DNA of 64,000 nucleotides from Planctomycetota bacterium (lineage in GTDB: Bacteria; Planctomycetota; Planctomycetia; Pirellulales; Pirellulaceae). Location of the stretch: assembly GCA_963204915.1 (NCBI GenBank), contig CAUJHS010000001.1, positions 43,796 to 107,795 of the forward strand, in the 5' to 3' direction. The translations under genes were made by a program, and so were the position numbers. The notes below the pieces were generated by a model. The model saw only the letters and a program-made list of their open reading frames with translations. It was not told the origin of the DNA and made no database searches. Positions 16,275 to 24,844 of the stretch are shown here, one piece after another; within the stretch, counting starts at the first letter, position 1, and every line of letters starts with the position of its first letter.

Positions 16275-16618
16275 ACTTTCTCTTGAAGGTAATCTCTCAA
16301 CGCGACCGCACTATTGCGTTCTTCATCGCTTGCGGCAAAGACGAACGTGACGTTTCCTTCCTGAGTGCGATGCTTGAGGAGCGTAAGTAGATCGCCTTTC
16401 GCTTCAAGCTCTAACCAATAGCGTCGTCGAAACTCAGGCCATTTCTCCGGATCATGACCAAACCATCTCCGCAAGTCGGTGCTGGGGGCCAGATCTTTCA
16501 GCCAGAGATCGATTGCCGCGTTCTTTTTGCTCACGCCTCGGGGCCATAACCGCTCAACGAGGATTCGTAATCCGTCCTGTTTGGAGGGTTGTTCGTAGGC
16601 TCGCTTCAAGTGGATCAT
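16271..16618 (-). CDS. DUF488 domain protein
   Basis: 115 residues from MIHLKRAY. The whole chain matches the short DUF488 family (E. coli YeaO-like): ILVERLWPRGVSK near residue 20, DLWLKDLAPS near 42, LRRWFGHDPEKW near 50 and FVFAASDEERNSAVALRDYL at the end, given in part. The family is widespread, single domain and uncharacterised. Its 3' end overlaps the stop of the decayed MOSC gene. Confidence 0.9.
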   Translation of the reverse strand: MIHLKRAYEQPSKQDGLRILVERLWPRGVSKKNAAIDLWLKDLAPSTDLRRWFGHDPEKWPEFRRRYWLELEAKGDLLTLLKHRTQEGNVTFVFAASDEERNSAVALRDYLQEKV

Positions 16619-16903
16619 GCTCGGCTTTCCTTCAGGATGGTCTTTGAGGTTTGCATCTCAGCCTGAGTTCCGTGGTAGGTCTTTAGCGAATGGCCTTGCT
16701 GACACGCCGCAAATTTCCAATTTCTCATCAACCATATCACGAGAGATCGGCGGCGTGCGGATTCTTCTTCGTTTCCTCCGACGCCATACACGCAAACAGA
16801 CAAAGGGACCGTCAAGACCATGCAGACGGTCACGCGCGGCGCTTTACGCAACGTTTAACTACTTCGTTCACCATCGTAAGCGACTTGATTGCGCCGATGC
16901 GGG

Positions 16904-16933
16904 TTGACGGTCTGTCGGCTTACCCGCGACAAT
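16904..16933 (+). promoter_or_regulatory. Candidate promoter of the metalloprotease-phosphatase gene
   Basis: TTGACG (16904-16909), 18-base spacer, GACAAT (16928-16933), about 40 bp before the ATG at 16974. The rest of the 355-bp gap (16619-16973) shows nothing recognisable. Confidence 0.4.
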
Positions 16934-16973
16934 TCTCCTAACGGCCTCTCATTTCAAGCCAGGATCTTCCATC

Positions 16974-19900
16974 ATGCTCCGGACCTCGGTCATTGTCACA
17001 TTCGCCGTTGGCTTCGCGCTGGCCGGCAGCGTCGTTCGTAGCGAAGTGGTGGTGATCGCCAATCGCGCGGACGGAGCCGTGTCGTTCGAACTGACGCCGG
17101 TCGCGCCAAGCGGTCAAACTTCCTCGCCGCCGGTCCCTTCGCGCCACGTGTTGGCCTTGGGCGATTTGCATGCGGCGCACGGAAGCCAGGAGCTTCGCAT
17201 CGCCTTTGCCTCAGCAGGGCAGCGCAAAGAGTATCTTCTTGAGCCGAACTCGGCGTATTTTTTTGCGAGGGATGACCAAGGCCAGCTCGGGCTGCGCAAA
17301 ATTGACCTTGGTGACATCGGAGCGCCTTCGGCAAGGGCGACACCGTCGCCAACGAAAGGCGCTGGCGCCAACGCCGCGGAGCCTCCCCTGCGCAATATTC
17401 AAGTTAAGATCTTGGTCGATGATGATGAGCGTTCGCTGCCGCAGGCTTGGCAAACACGGCTGCGCGACCGTGTGGCGAAGGCGTCCGCCGTGCTGGAACG
17501 CGTATGCCGCGTTCGCTTAAGCGTGACGGCGGCGGAAACTTGGTTGTCCAGTCCAGCGGCGGCCGACTTTGTCAGTTTGCGTCAAGAGTTCGAACGCGTT
17601 GTGCAGCCCGCCCCCGCCGAGGTGGCGATTGGTTTCACGCGTCAACTTTCGCGTCAAACCTATGCGCCAGCAGATGCCCCGCCACTACACCGGCACATCG
17701 TCCTGCCGGAAGATGTGCCGCAGCGGACCGAAGCCGAAGCGGTGGAAATCCTGCTGCATGAGCTGGGGCATTTCTTGGGCGCGGTACATAGCCCCGAGTC
17801 GAACTCAGCGATGCGCAAGGGGCTGCCAGACGGTCAGGCTCGACTGCGCGGGTTCACGCCGCGCTTTGATCCTGTGAACGTGTTGGCGATGAATCTCATG
17901 GCTGACGAGATTGGCGCGCGGGGCGTGAAACGCTTAGAAGATCTCTCCCCGCGGACGGCGGCGCACCTGCGGCAGATTTACTCCGTCATGGATGCGAGCA
18001 ACCCGGAGGATCCCAACGCCCGGATTCAACTGGCGTATTTGGACGCCGCCGTGCGTGACGCGCTGGCGGAGGCGCCCGGTGCGTTGCCGCAATCATCTCC
18101 TGCGCCTTTGCCCAAGGAAATGAAACCACCGGATTCAAGTTCACCGAAGGTTGCGGGGCCCGGCAAAACGCCCGCCGAACCATCCGTGGCCGCAACGGGT
18201 CCTTCTCCGGTTATTCAAGAGATCACGGTTCCGAACTTTCCTGGGGGGTATGCAATTTGGGGCGCTACGGGAGGCGACCATCGGGGACATGTGTGGTTTG
18301 GAGTCTCGGCTACGGGCGTCGACACTCCCTCGGCGCGACTTTTCGAGTTTATTCCCCGAACAGGCCAGGTCATCGACCGGGGAAATGTCGTCGACGAATT
18401 GAAACGCCTCAAGCTATGGCGCCCCGGCGAAGGGCAGATGAAGATTCACTCGAAAATCGTTCAGGCCGCCGACGGCAAGCTTTACTTCGCTTCGATGGAC
18501 GAGCAAGGAGAGCACGAAGATGGGAGCCAGTTGCCACGCTGGGGATCTCATTTCTGGCGGCTTGACCCTGCCGACGGCCGGTGGGAACGGCTATTCGCTA
18601 CCCGCCACGCCTTGATCGCCGTTAGCGGGGCCGGCCGCTATGTGTACGCGCTGGGGTATTTCGGACACCAGTTGTATCAGTACGATACGCAAACCGGGAA
18701 AGTCCAGACGCGTCAAATTGGGGCCCCTGGCGGACACATCTCGCGCAATTTTCTGACGGATCGTCGGGGACATGTGTTTGTGCCGCGCGTTAAGGTCGAC
18801 AATGGCGCCTCGGATTTGTTGAAAGTGTCGCTGCGCGCCGCCCCGGCAGGAACCGTGTGTACCTTGGTCGAACTCGACCCCACGTTGCGGGAAGTCGGCG
18901 AAACGCCGCTCGAGGATTACATGCGTCCGGGAGTTTTCGACTCGTCAGAGCACGGCTTGACGGGCGTGGCCGAATTGCCAGGCGGCGACCTGTTGTTCAC
19001 AACCCATCACGGCCGGCTATATCGCATTACGCCTGCTCCTCAGGGCGCCGCTCAGGTTCGGTCGCTCGGTTGGTTCTATCCCGGCGGAACCGCATATGCG
19101 CCATCCTTGTTTGTTTTGGATGACGGCCAAACGGTGGCGGGCGTGGTCAAGCCGCCGCGTTCGGACTTTGCTTGGCGCCAAGTGGATCTCAAGACGGGGC
19201 GGGGGACGATGGCCCCCTTGTTTCCGCCTGGCGCGGCGCTTGCAAATCGCTCGGACTTGTTGCTCTACGGGTCGATGACGCGCGATGACGTTGGCCGGCC
19301 GTACCTGGTGGGTCGCATGGTTCGCGAACGACAGGAGCGTCCGTTGCTGTTGCAACTTTCGCTGCCCAGTTCCGATCGCGCTTCGGCGAAGCCAGCACTC
19401 GCCGCCAACGATCGACCCTATGTAGCGCCTTCCAGCCCCACTCGGCGCGGAGCGGTGGATGTCCGAAATTTGCAGGCGCAAGCGATGGCCGCTAAGCAAG
19501 CGAGTTGGGGCCGGTGGGGGCCAGATCCCCGCCGCTATTCGAGCTGGAGCGATCACTCGAACCGGCTCGTCCCGGTCTATACTTTTGGTCTCGCCTTAAA
19601 TGAGGCCCGTAAGGAAAATGCATACCACAACGCCGATCGCCTGCGCCGCTTGTATGGGCAAATACCCGTTGGCTCCCTCAACCCGCAGGCAGAGTACTTC
19701 GACCAAACCGCCCTCTATGAGTTGCAAAAACAAGCTTACCGCGCCGGGAAGAAGTACGTCATTTTGATGGTGTTCGACGGGATGGATTGGCAAACCACGG
19801 CGGCCGCCGCGCATTACCGTTCGCGCCGCATCTACCGTGAAGGTCCCGGCGAAGGTCTGTTCTTTCAAGATTATCGTGGCGTGAAGTCGGACTACGGCTT

Positions 19901-20996
19901 CGTGGTATCAAGTCCGTACAGCAACTCTGCGGAGTTTGACGTCAACGCCCAAACGGCAAATGCTGATCGCGGCGGTGCGCGCGGCGGCTATAGCGCGATC
20001 TTCGGCGGCGGCACGCCCTGGGCGGTTCCGGCCGACCCGCGTTATTTACTGGGCAATAACCGGCAATCGCCCCACGCGGTGACCGACTCCTCATCAGCGG
20101 CCACCTCGATGACGTCCGGCATCAAAACTTACAACGCGGCGGTGAACGTGGGACCCGACGGCGCTCAGGCGACTCCGCTGGCGCGGGAACTGCAAACCAC
20201 CCGCGGCATCGCCGTGGGGGTGGTGACCAGCGTTCCGATCAGTCACGCCACTCCGGCCGCGGCCTACGCCAACAATGTCGACCGCGAGGACTACCAGGAC
20301 TTATCCCGCGACTTGCTGGGGCTTCCCTCGATTGCCCATCGCGACAAGCCGCTCAAGGGAGTTGATGTGCTGCTGGGGTGCGGATGGGGTGTGACTGAGG
20401 CCCAAGACCTGGCCCAGGGCGTCAATTACTTGCCTGGAAACCGCTACTTGGCTTCGGAAGATCGACAACGCATCGACGCCGCACATGGCGGCCCCTACCT
20501 CGTTGTGGAGCGTACGGCCGGTGAAAACGGAGCCCAATTGCTGGCGGCGGCGGCGAAACAAGCCGTGCGGCAACGCAAACGGTTGTTCGGCTTTTTTGGC
20601 GCCGCAGGGGGACATTTGCCCTTCCAAACAGCCGACGGCCGGTACGACCCCGCTCCGGGCTTGGGCAGCGCCGAGCAATACACTTCGGCCGATATCGAGG
20701 AAAACCCCACCCTGGCTGACATGACCCGCGCCGCTCTGACTGTGCTTGAACAAGATCCCGAGGGGTTCTGGCTCATGATCGAATCGGGCGATGTGGACTT
20801 CGCCAATCATGACAACAACTTGGATAACTCCATCGGCGCGGTGCTGAGTGGGGAAGCCGCCTTTCAGGCCGTTGTCCAGTGGATCGAGGCCCACAACATC
20901 TGGTCGAAAACCGCGGTGATCGTCACCGCCGATCACGGCCATTACCTCGTCCTTGATCGACCGGAAATGCTCACCGGCGAATCATCTAACCCGTAG
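16974..20996 (+). CDS. Three-part secreted protein: matrixin-like protease, propeller-like region, alkaline phosphatase
   Basis: 1340 residues in one uninterrupted frame. Residues 1-22 form a signal peptide. Residues about 140-345 hold a metzincin/matrixin-like domain with HELGHFLGAVH (His262, 266 and 272). Residues about 415-800 have repeats such as GGDHRGHVWFGV and LTDRRGHVFVPR that suggest a beta-propeller. Residues about 890-1340 match alkaline phosphatase: FDGMD with Asp935, TDSSSAATS with Asp1038-Ser1039 as nucleophile site, TPAAAYANNVDR (the Arg166 position), ESGDVDFANHDNN (E322/D327/H331 positions) and TADHGH (Asp1320-His1321). The chain ends 20 residues later, so no clear equivalent of E. 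coli His412 is present. The Pro-rich linker at 365-410 separates protease and propeller. Periplasmic or surface phosphate scavenging is the likely role. Confidence 0.85.
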   Translation: MLRTSVIVTFAVGFALAGSVVRSEVVVIANRADGAVSFELTPVAPSGQTSSPPVPSRHVLALGDLHAAHGSQELRIAFASAGQRKEYLLEPNSAYFFARDDQGQLGLRKIDLGDIGAPSARATPSPTKGAGANAAEPPLRNIQVKILVDDDERSLPQAWQTRLRDRVAKASAVLERVCRVRLSVTAAETWLSSPAAADFVSLRQEFERVVQPAPAEVAIGFTRQLSRQTYAPADAPPLHRHIVLPEDVPQRTEAEAVEILLHELGHFLGAVHSPESNSAMRKGLPDGQARLRGFTPRFDPVNVLAMNLMADEIGARGVKRLEDLSPRTAAHLRQIYSVMDASNPEDPNARIQLAYLDAAVRDALAEAPGALPQSSPAPLPKEMKPPDSSSPKVAGPGKTPAEPSVAATGPSPVIQEITVPNFPGGYAIWGATGGDHRGHVWFGVSATGVDTPSARLFEFIPRTGQVIDRGNVVDELKRLKLWRPGEGQMKIHSKIVQAADGKLYFASMDEQGEHEDGSQLPRWGSHFWRLDPADGRWERLFATRHALIAVSGAGRYVYALGYFGHQLYQYDTQTGKVQTRQIGAPGGHISRNFLTDRRGHVFVPRVKVDNGASDLLKVSLRAAPAGTVCTLVELDPTLREVGETPLEDYMRPGVFDSSEHGLTGVAELPGGDLLFTTHHGRLYRITPAPQGAAQVRSLGWFYPGGTAYAPSLFVLDDGQTVAGVVKPPRSDFAWRQVDLKTGRGTMAPLFPPGAALANRSDLLLYGSMTRDDVGRPYLVGRMVRERQERPLLLQLSLPSSDRASAKPALAANDRPYVAPSSPTRRGAVDVRNLQAQAMAAKQASWGRWGPDPRRYSSWSDHSNRLVPVYTFGLALNEARKENAYHNADRLRRLYGQIPVGSLNPQAEYFDQTALYELQKQAYRAGKKYVILMVFDGMDWQTTAAAAHYRSRRIYREGPGEGLFFQDYRGVKSDYGFVVSSPYSNSAEFDVNAQTANADRGGARGGYSAIFGGGTPWAVPADPRYLLGNNRQSPHAVTDSSSAATSMTSGIKTYNAAVNVGPDGAQATPLARELQTTRGIAVGVVTSVPISHATPAAAYANNVDREDYQDLSRDLLGLPSIAHRDKPLKGVDVLLGCGWGVTEAQDLAQGVNYLPGNRYLASEDRQRIDAAHGGPYLVVERTAGENGAQLLAAAAKQAVRQRKRLFGFFGAAGGHLPFQTADGRYDPAPGLGSAEQYTSADIEENPTLADMTRAALTVLEQDPEGFWLMIESGDVDFANHDNNLDNSIGAVLSGEAAFQAVVQWIEAHNIWSKTAVIVTADHGHYLVLDRPEMLTGESSNP

Positions 20997-21168
20997 CTTG
21001 AGCGCAATCAGGAGAGGAGGTCGCCACGCGAAATTTCGGCGCGGCGCGACAATCACGGTTTGCGTCGCGTGTTCAAAGGTTGCATACCATAGACCAGACC
21101 GTGGGCATATTCCGCTTGAATTGTGTTTTCCGTATTCGAAATCGCCCTGCGTGGTGGAAAGGCGCCGG

Positions 21169-21591
21169 TTATCGCTCGAAGATATATTGCCCATCCGAAA
21201 CGAGGCAGAGCACGACACGCGCACCGGTTGTGCGGCCACTACATTGCGCGAGCGCCCGATCCTTGGCGTCGGCGCTCGCGGCGCCATCGTCATAACTCCA
21301 GCCAGTCCCCCAACAGGATTTGTCGTCCCCCAGCGCCAGTGCACAAAACCCCCGGTTAACCCAACACACGATCTGTGCGTCGGATGCATCGCAGTGGTCC
21401 AGGGCGGCCCGTTCCGCTGACGCGCGGCTGTGAAAACTGTAGGAATAGCCGTAGGAACCAGTCTCGGGCGAGTAGGCGATTGCCGCATAGCTGCTGGAGT
21501 CAACGTCCAGCGACTGCGCAAATGCAGACGTGGCGAAAACGACGGACAGGGCCAACCACAACACGGTGACGAGCGTCGGGATTTTCTTCAC
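21169..21591 (-). CDS. DUF4189 secreted protein, GTG start
   Basis: 140 residues beginning at a GTG codon, with GAAGGA upstream. A signal peptide with a hydrophobic core to about residue 22 ends in AFAQS. The mature part fits DUF4189: YAAIAYSPETGSYGYSYS, ASAERAALDHC, VNRGFCALALGDD, CWGTGWSYDD and ALAQCSG, including six Cys likely to form disulfides. The family is common as small exported proteins, and no biochemical role is established. Confidence 0.85.
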   Translation of the reverse strand: MKKIPTLVTVLWLALSVVFATSAFAQSLDVDSSSYAAIAYSPETGSYGYSYSFHSRASAERAALDHCDASDAQIVCWVNRGFCALALGDDKSCWGTGWSYDDGAASADAKDRALAQCSGRTTGARVVLCLVSDGQYIFER

Positions 21592-22128
21592 GACGGAGTT
21601 CCTTCGAGAGGTGTGCTACGGCTGTTTGCGTGTGAGTGGGCCAATGACGAACGTTCCGGTTGAAGCAAAACGAGAAAGCGAGTTCCGTTGCTGCAGGGAA
21701 ATCCGCTTCCCTGGCTCCGACCGGACAAGTCCAAATCCCACAATTTGCGTTTGTCTGAATCCGGCGCGCCCGACGGGCCACTTACGCGGGCCACAATACA
21801 TGCAACTGACGCCCGAGCAGATCATCTACAACGAAGTCTTTTTCGCAAACGCCGAAACCGTGGGCGAGAAACGCACAAGGCCTGTGAACGGCCAGACTTG
21901 GTCTCCCTTGATCTGCCACACCGTGGCTTGACAACACTCCTGGCGATGCGGAATTCCGTAGCCCGAAGCGTCGAGCATGCAGTACAATAGAGTCCGCCTA
22001 TTTGCCCTACATTGCGGGCTCGGACGAGACCACGTGCGCTTGACTTGAATCCCCTGACCGAGACCCGCCTGTTTTTCTAAGCCTCACCCACCATGACTGG
22101 ACCGGGATTTTCGTTGGAACATTGCACC
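21592..22128. other. Intergenic, about 540 bp; possible tiny ORF
   Basis: The only protein-like stretch is a 44-codon frame at 21799-21931 (plus) starting MQLTPEQIIYNEVF, without a Shine-Dalgarno sequence and with no known relative that I can name. TACAAT at 21983-21988 could be a -10 box for the ThuA gene, but a matching -35 is not seen. Confidence 0.35.
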
Positions 22129-22944
22129 ATGAAGCTCAATTTCTCGACGCTTCGTCGTGGCGTCGCATTGCTCGTCGCGTGTAGTCTATTGGCCAGCTTT
22201 CCTGCCACGGACGCCGCGGCAGATGAACCGGCCAAGCCTATCCGCGTCCTGATGGTCACCGGCGGATGTTGCCACGATTATGAGGCCCAAAAGAAAATCC
22301 TCGCGGAAGGCATTCGCGCGAGGGCCAATGTGGAATGGACGATCATCCACGAAGGTAAAGATCGCACCGATCGCGTGAGCATCTATGCTCAACCCAATTG
22401 GGCCGACGGCTTCGATGTGGTTGTGCACAACGAATGCTACGGCGCGGTGGACGATGTCGCGTATGTCGAGCGCATCGCCAGACCACACTACGAGGGCGTG
22501 CCCGCCGTCATGCTGCACTGTTCCACGCACAGCTACCGCGCCGCCAAGACCGACGCGTGGCGACAAGCCGTCGGCCAGTCGTCGATGAGCCACGAGAAGT
22601 CGCGCGACTTGGAAATCGAGGTCGTGGCGCCCGATCACCCAGTGATGCGAGGTTTTCCGGATCGCTGGCGCGACCCCAACGATGAACTTTATAAGAACGT
22701 CAAGCTGTGGCCTCAACTTGTACCTTTGGCGCAGGCCTATGGCGTCGAAACGAAACAGAACCATATGGTGATTTGGACAAACACGTACGGGCAAGGAAGA
22801 ATTTTCGGCACGACCCTTGGCCACTCCAACACGACGATGGAGGACCCTGTGTATCTCGACCTCGTCACGCGGGGGTTGCTCTGGGCCTGTGACAAACTTG
22901 ATGAGTCGGGCAAGCCCAAGCCCGGCTACGGGCCAGTCCAGTAA
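22129..22944 (+). CDS. ThuA domain protein, secreted
   Basis: 271 residues from MKLNFSTL (an in-frame ATG at 22093 would add 12). A signal peptide ends near DAAADEP. The ThuA fold, a class I glutamine-amidotransferase-like fold without the catalytic Cys-His pair, is shown by VLMVTGGCCHDYEAQKKIL, FDVVVHNECYGAVDD, GVPAVMLHCSTHSYR, DHPVMRGFPD and GRIFGTTLGHSN. ThuA was linked to trehalose use in rhizobia, and in planctomycetes the domain goes with sugar oxidoreductases. The Gfo/Idh/MocA gene 57 bp downstream is probably in the same operon. Confidence 0.9.
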   Translation: MKLNFSTLRRGVALLVACSLLASFPATDAAADEPAKPIRVLMVTGGCCHDYEAQKKILAEGIRARANVEWTIIHEGKDRTDRVSIYAQPNWADGFDVVVHNECYGAVDDVAYVERIARPHYEGVPAVMLHCSTHSYRAAKTDAWRQAVGQSSMSHEKSRDLEIEVVAPDHPVMRGFPDRWRDPNDELYKNVKLWPQLVPLAQAYGVETKQNHMVIWTNTYGQGRIFGTTLGHSNTTMEDPVYLDLVTRGLLWACDKLDESGKPKPGYGPVQ

Positions 22945-23001
22945 GCCCGTAGTTCTTTCGCAGCGCAATCTTCGGTTTCCCACTACCTCGGAGCCTTTGC
23001 C

Positions 23002-24498
23002 ATGAAACTTGATATTGCAAAACTTTCTCGGCGTGATTTTGTCGAACGATCACTTCAAGCGGCGTCCGCCGCACTAGCGGCCGGGCCGTTGACCCATCTC
23101 GCGCACGCCGCCGAAACGGCGGATTCACGTACCGTCGGCCCCAACGACAAAATTCGCGTTGCGGTCATTGGCGTGAACGGCCAAGGCGGCGCGCACGTCG
23201 AGGAGTGGGCAAAGAACCCGGACGTCGACTTAGTTGCGATTTGCGACGTTGATCCAGCGGCCTATGAGAAGGCCGCCAAGCGAGTCAAAGACCAATCTCG
23301 CCGGCCCAAGTATGTGCAGGACGTGCGGAAACTGCTTGAGAACAAAGAAATCGACGCGGTGTCGATCGCTACGCCGAACCACTGGCACGCCGTGATGGCC
23401 GTCTGGGCCATGCAAGCCGGCAAAGACGTCTACGTTGAAAAGCCGTGCAGCCATAATGTGCGCGAAGGCCGTGTCATGACGCAGTGGGCGCGCAAGTTAG
23501 GACGCATGTGCCAAATGGGCGTGCAAAGTCGCAGTATGCCTGGCATGCGCGACTCGCTCGCATTTATTCATAGCGGCAAGATCGGCCCCGTCAAATTTGC
23601 GCGGGCTATTTGTTACCGGCAACGTGACAGCATCGGCCTGGTCGATTCCCCCGCGCCGGTTCCGCCAGGATTAGACCTCGATCTCTGGTGCGGGCCCGCG
23701 CCAAAGGCGGTTCCGATTCGAAAACGCTTTCACTATGACTGGCATTGGGTGTGGGAAACCGGCAACGGTGATTTGGGCAATCAGAATCCGCACGAACTCG
23801 ACAAAGCGCGCTGGGGGCTGCAAAAGCAGGAGTTGCCCAAAGAAGTGGTCAGTCTCGGCGGCCGGCTGGGATACATTGACAACGGCACGGTTGCGAACTG
23901 CCAACTAACGCTGTATCGCTGGGACGACGCCTTTTTAATTTCCGACGTTCGCGGTTTGCCAATCAAAACTCCGATTACGCTTGGCCTGAAAAACGGCGGA
24001 CCGTTCAAGGGGGCCGCGAACATTTGGTACGGCACGGAGGGTTACGTTGTCGGGCCCAATTACACGTCCGGCGTCGCTTTCGATTACGACGGCAATCAGA
24101 TTGCGAAGTGGTCGGGGGGAGAATATCAGGCCCACTTTGCGAACTTCGTCAAGGCGATTCGAAGCCGCAATCACAAGGATTTACACCTGGACATTGAAGA
24201 CGGGCACCTTTCCAGCGCCTTGGCGCACCTGGGGAATGTCTCGTACCGAACCGGCGCCGCCGTGCCGGCGGGAACGCGACCAAGCGAGTGGGTCAACGAG
24301 CGCGGCGTCGCGGAAACGCTTGACAGCTTTGAGGAGTATCTAGGGGAAAACAATGTCGACTTCGCCAAGACGAAGTACTATCTCGGCCGCACGCTAACCA
24401 TCGATCCCAAAACGGAGTTGTCGACTGATACAACGGCGAACGCGTTGTTTTCACGCGAGTACCGACCGGGTTATGAATTACCGGAAGTCACAGGGTGA
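23002..24498 (+). CDS. Gfo/Idh/MocA family oxidoreductase, Tat-exported
   Basis: 498 residues from MKLDIAKLSRRDFVERS, preceded by GGAG. The leader contains the twin-arginine motif SRRDFVERS followed by a hydrophobic Ala-rich stretch ending AHAAE. The Rossmann domain shows VAVIGVNGQGGAH, CDVDPAA, DAVSIATPNHWH and KDVYVEKPCSHN, where Glu-Lys-Pro is the family motif. The C-terminal substrate domain includes HYDWHWVWETGNGDLGNQNPHE in parts. It differs from the paralogue at 11908-13278 by about 40 extra residues. With ThuA upstream it probably oxidises or modifies sugars outside the cytoplasm. Confidence 0.92.
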   Translation: MKLDIAKLSRRDFVERSLQAASAALAAGPLTHLAHAAETADSRTVGPNDKIRVAVIGVNGQGGAHVEEWAKNPDVDLVAICDVDPAAYEKAAKRVKDQSRRPKYVQDVRKLLENKEIDAVSIATPNHWHAVMAVWAMQAGKDVYVEKPCSHNVREGRVMTQWARKLGRMCQMGVQSRSMPGMRDSLAFIHSGKIGPVKFARAICYRQRDSIGLVDSPAPVPPGLDLDLWCGPAPKAVPIRKRFHYDWHWVWETGNGDLGNQNPHELDKARWGLQKQELPKEVVSLGGRLGYIDNGTVANCQLTLYRWDDAFLISDVRGLPIKTPITLGLKNGGPFKGAANIWYGTEGYVVGPNYTSGVAFDYDGNQIAKWSGGEYQAHFANFVKAIRSRNHKDLHLDIEDGHLSSALAHLGNVSYRTGAAVPAGTRPSEWVNERGVAETLDSFEEYLGENNVDFAKTKYYLGRTLTIDPKTELSTDTTANALFSREYRPGYELPEVTG

Positions 24499-24844
24499 TG
24501 TAGCGCACAACAACGAGCGTGCGCCATCCGTTTGCCGGTCAGGAAAAAGCCGACTTTAAACGCCGCTTGCGACAACGGTTCGTGGCGGCGTAATGCTGTT
24601 TACGCGAAGTTCTGGAGTCCTGCGAGCGGCGAAACGTGTTTCTGGGGGTCGTACCGCGTCTTCTTTTTTGAGTAGGGCTAAGCGCAGGTCTCGGCGTTTG
24701 ACGCTTCCTCCAACATTCGCCTATCGAAGCAACCGGTTTGCCCAAGCCTGTGTCTGATCGGCGCGCGGTTCAACGGGGCCAACACCTTCGCAACGCCAAG
24801 GTCAGTTCTACCTGGCGGTCGCGTGACGAAACGACGGACGTCGC
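24499..24844. other. Intergenic between convergent genes, no gene seen
   Basis: 346 bp. A 6-bp inverted repeat GCGCAC/GTGCGC lies just after the oxidoreductase stop but has no T-run. Nothing else identified. Confidence 0.4.

Noticed and set aside
21799..21931. 44-codon frame beginning MQLTPEQIIYNEV
   Set aside because: No Shine-Dalgarno sequence and no known family; may be chance or a broken gene end.
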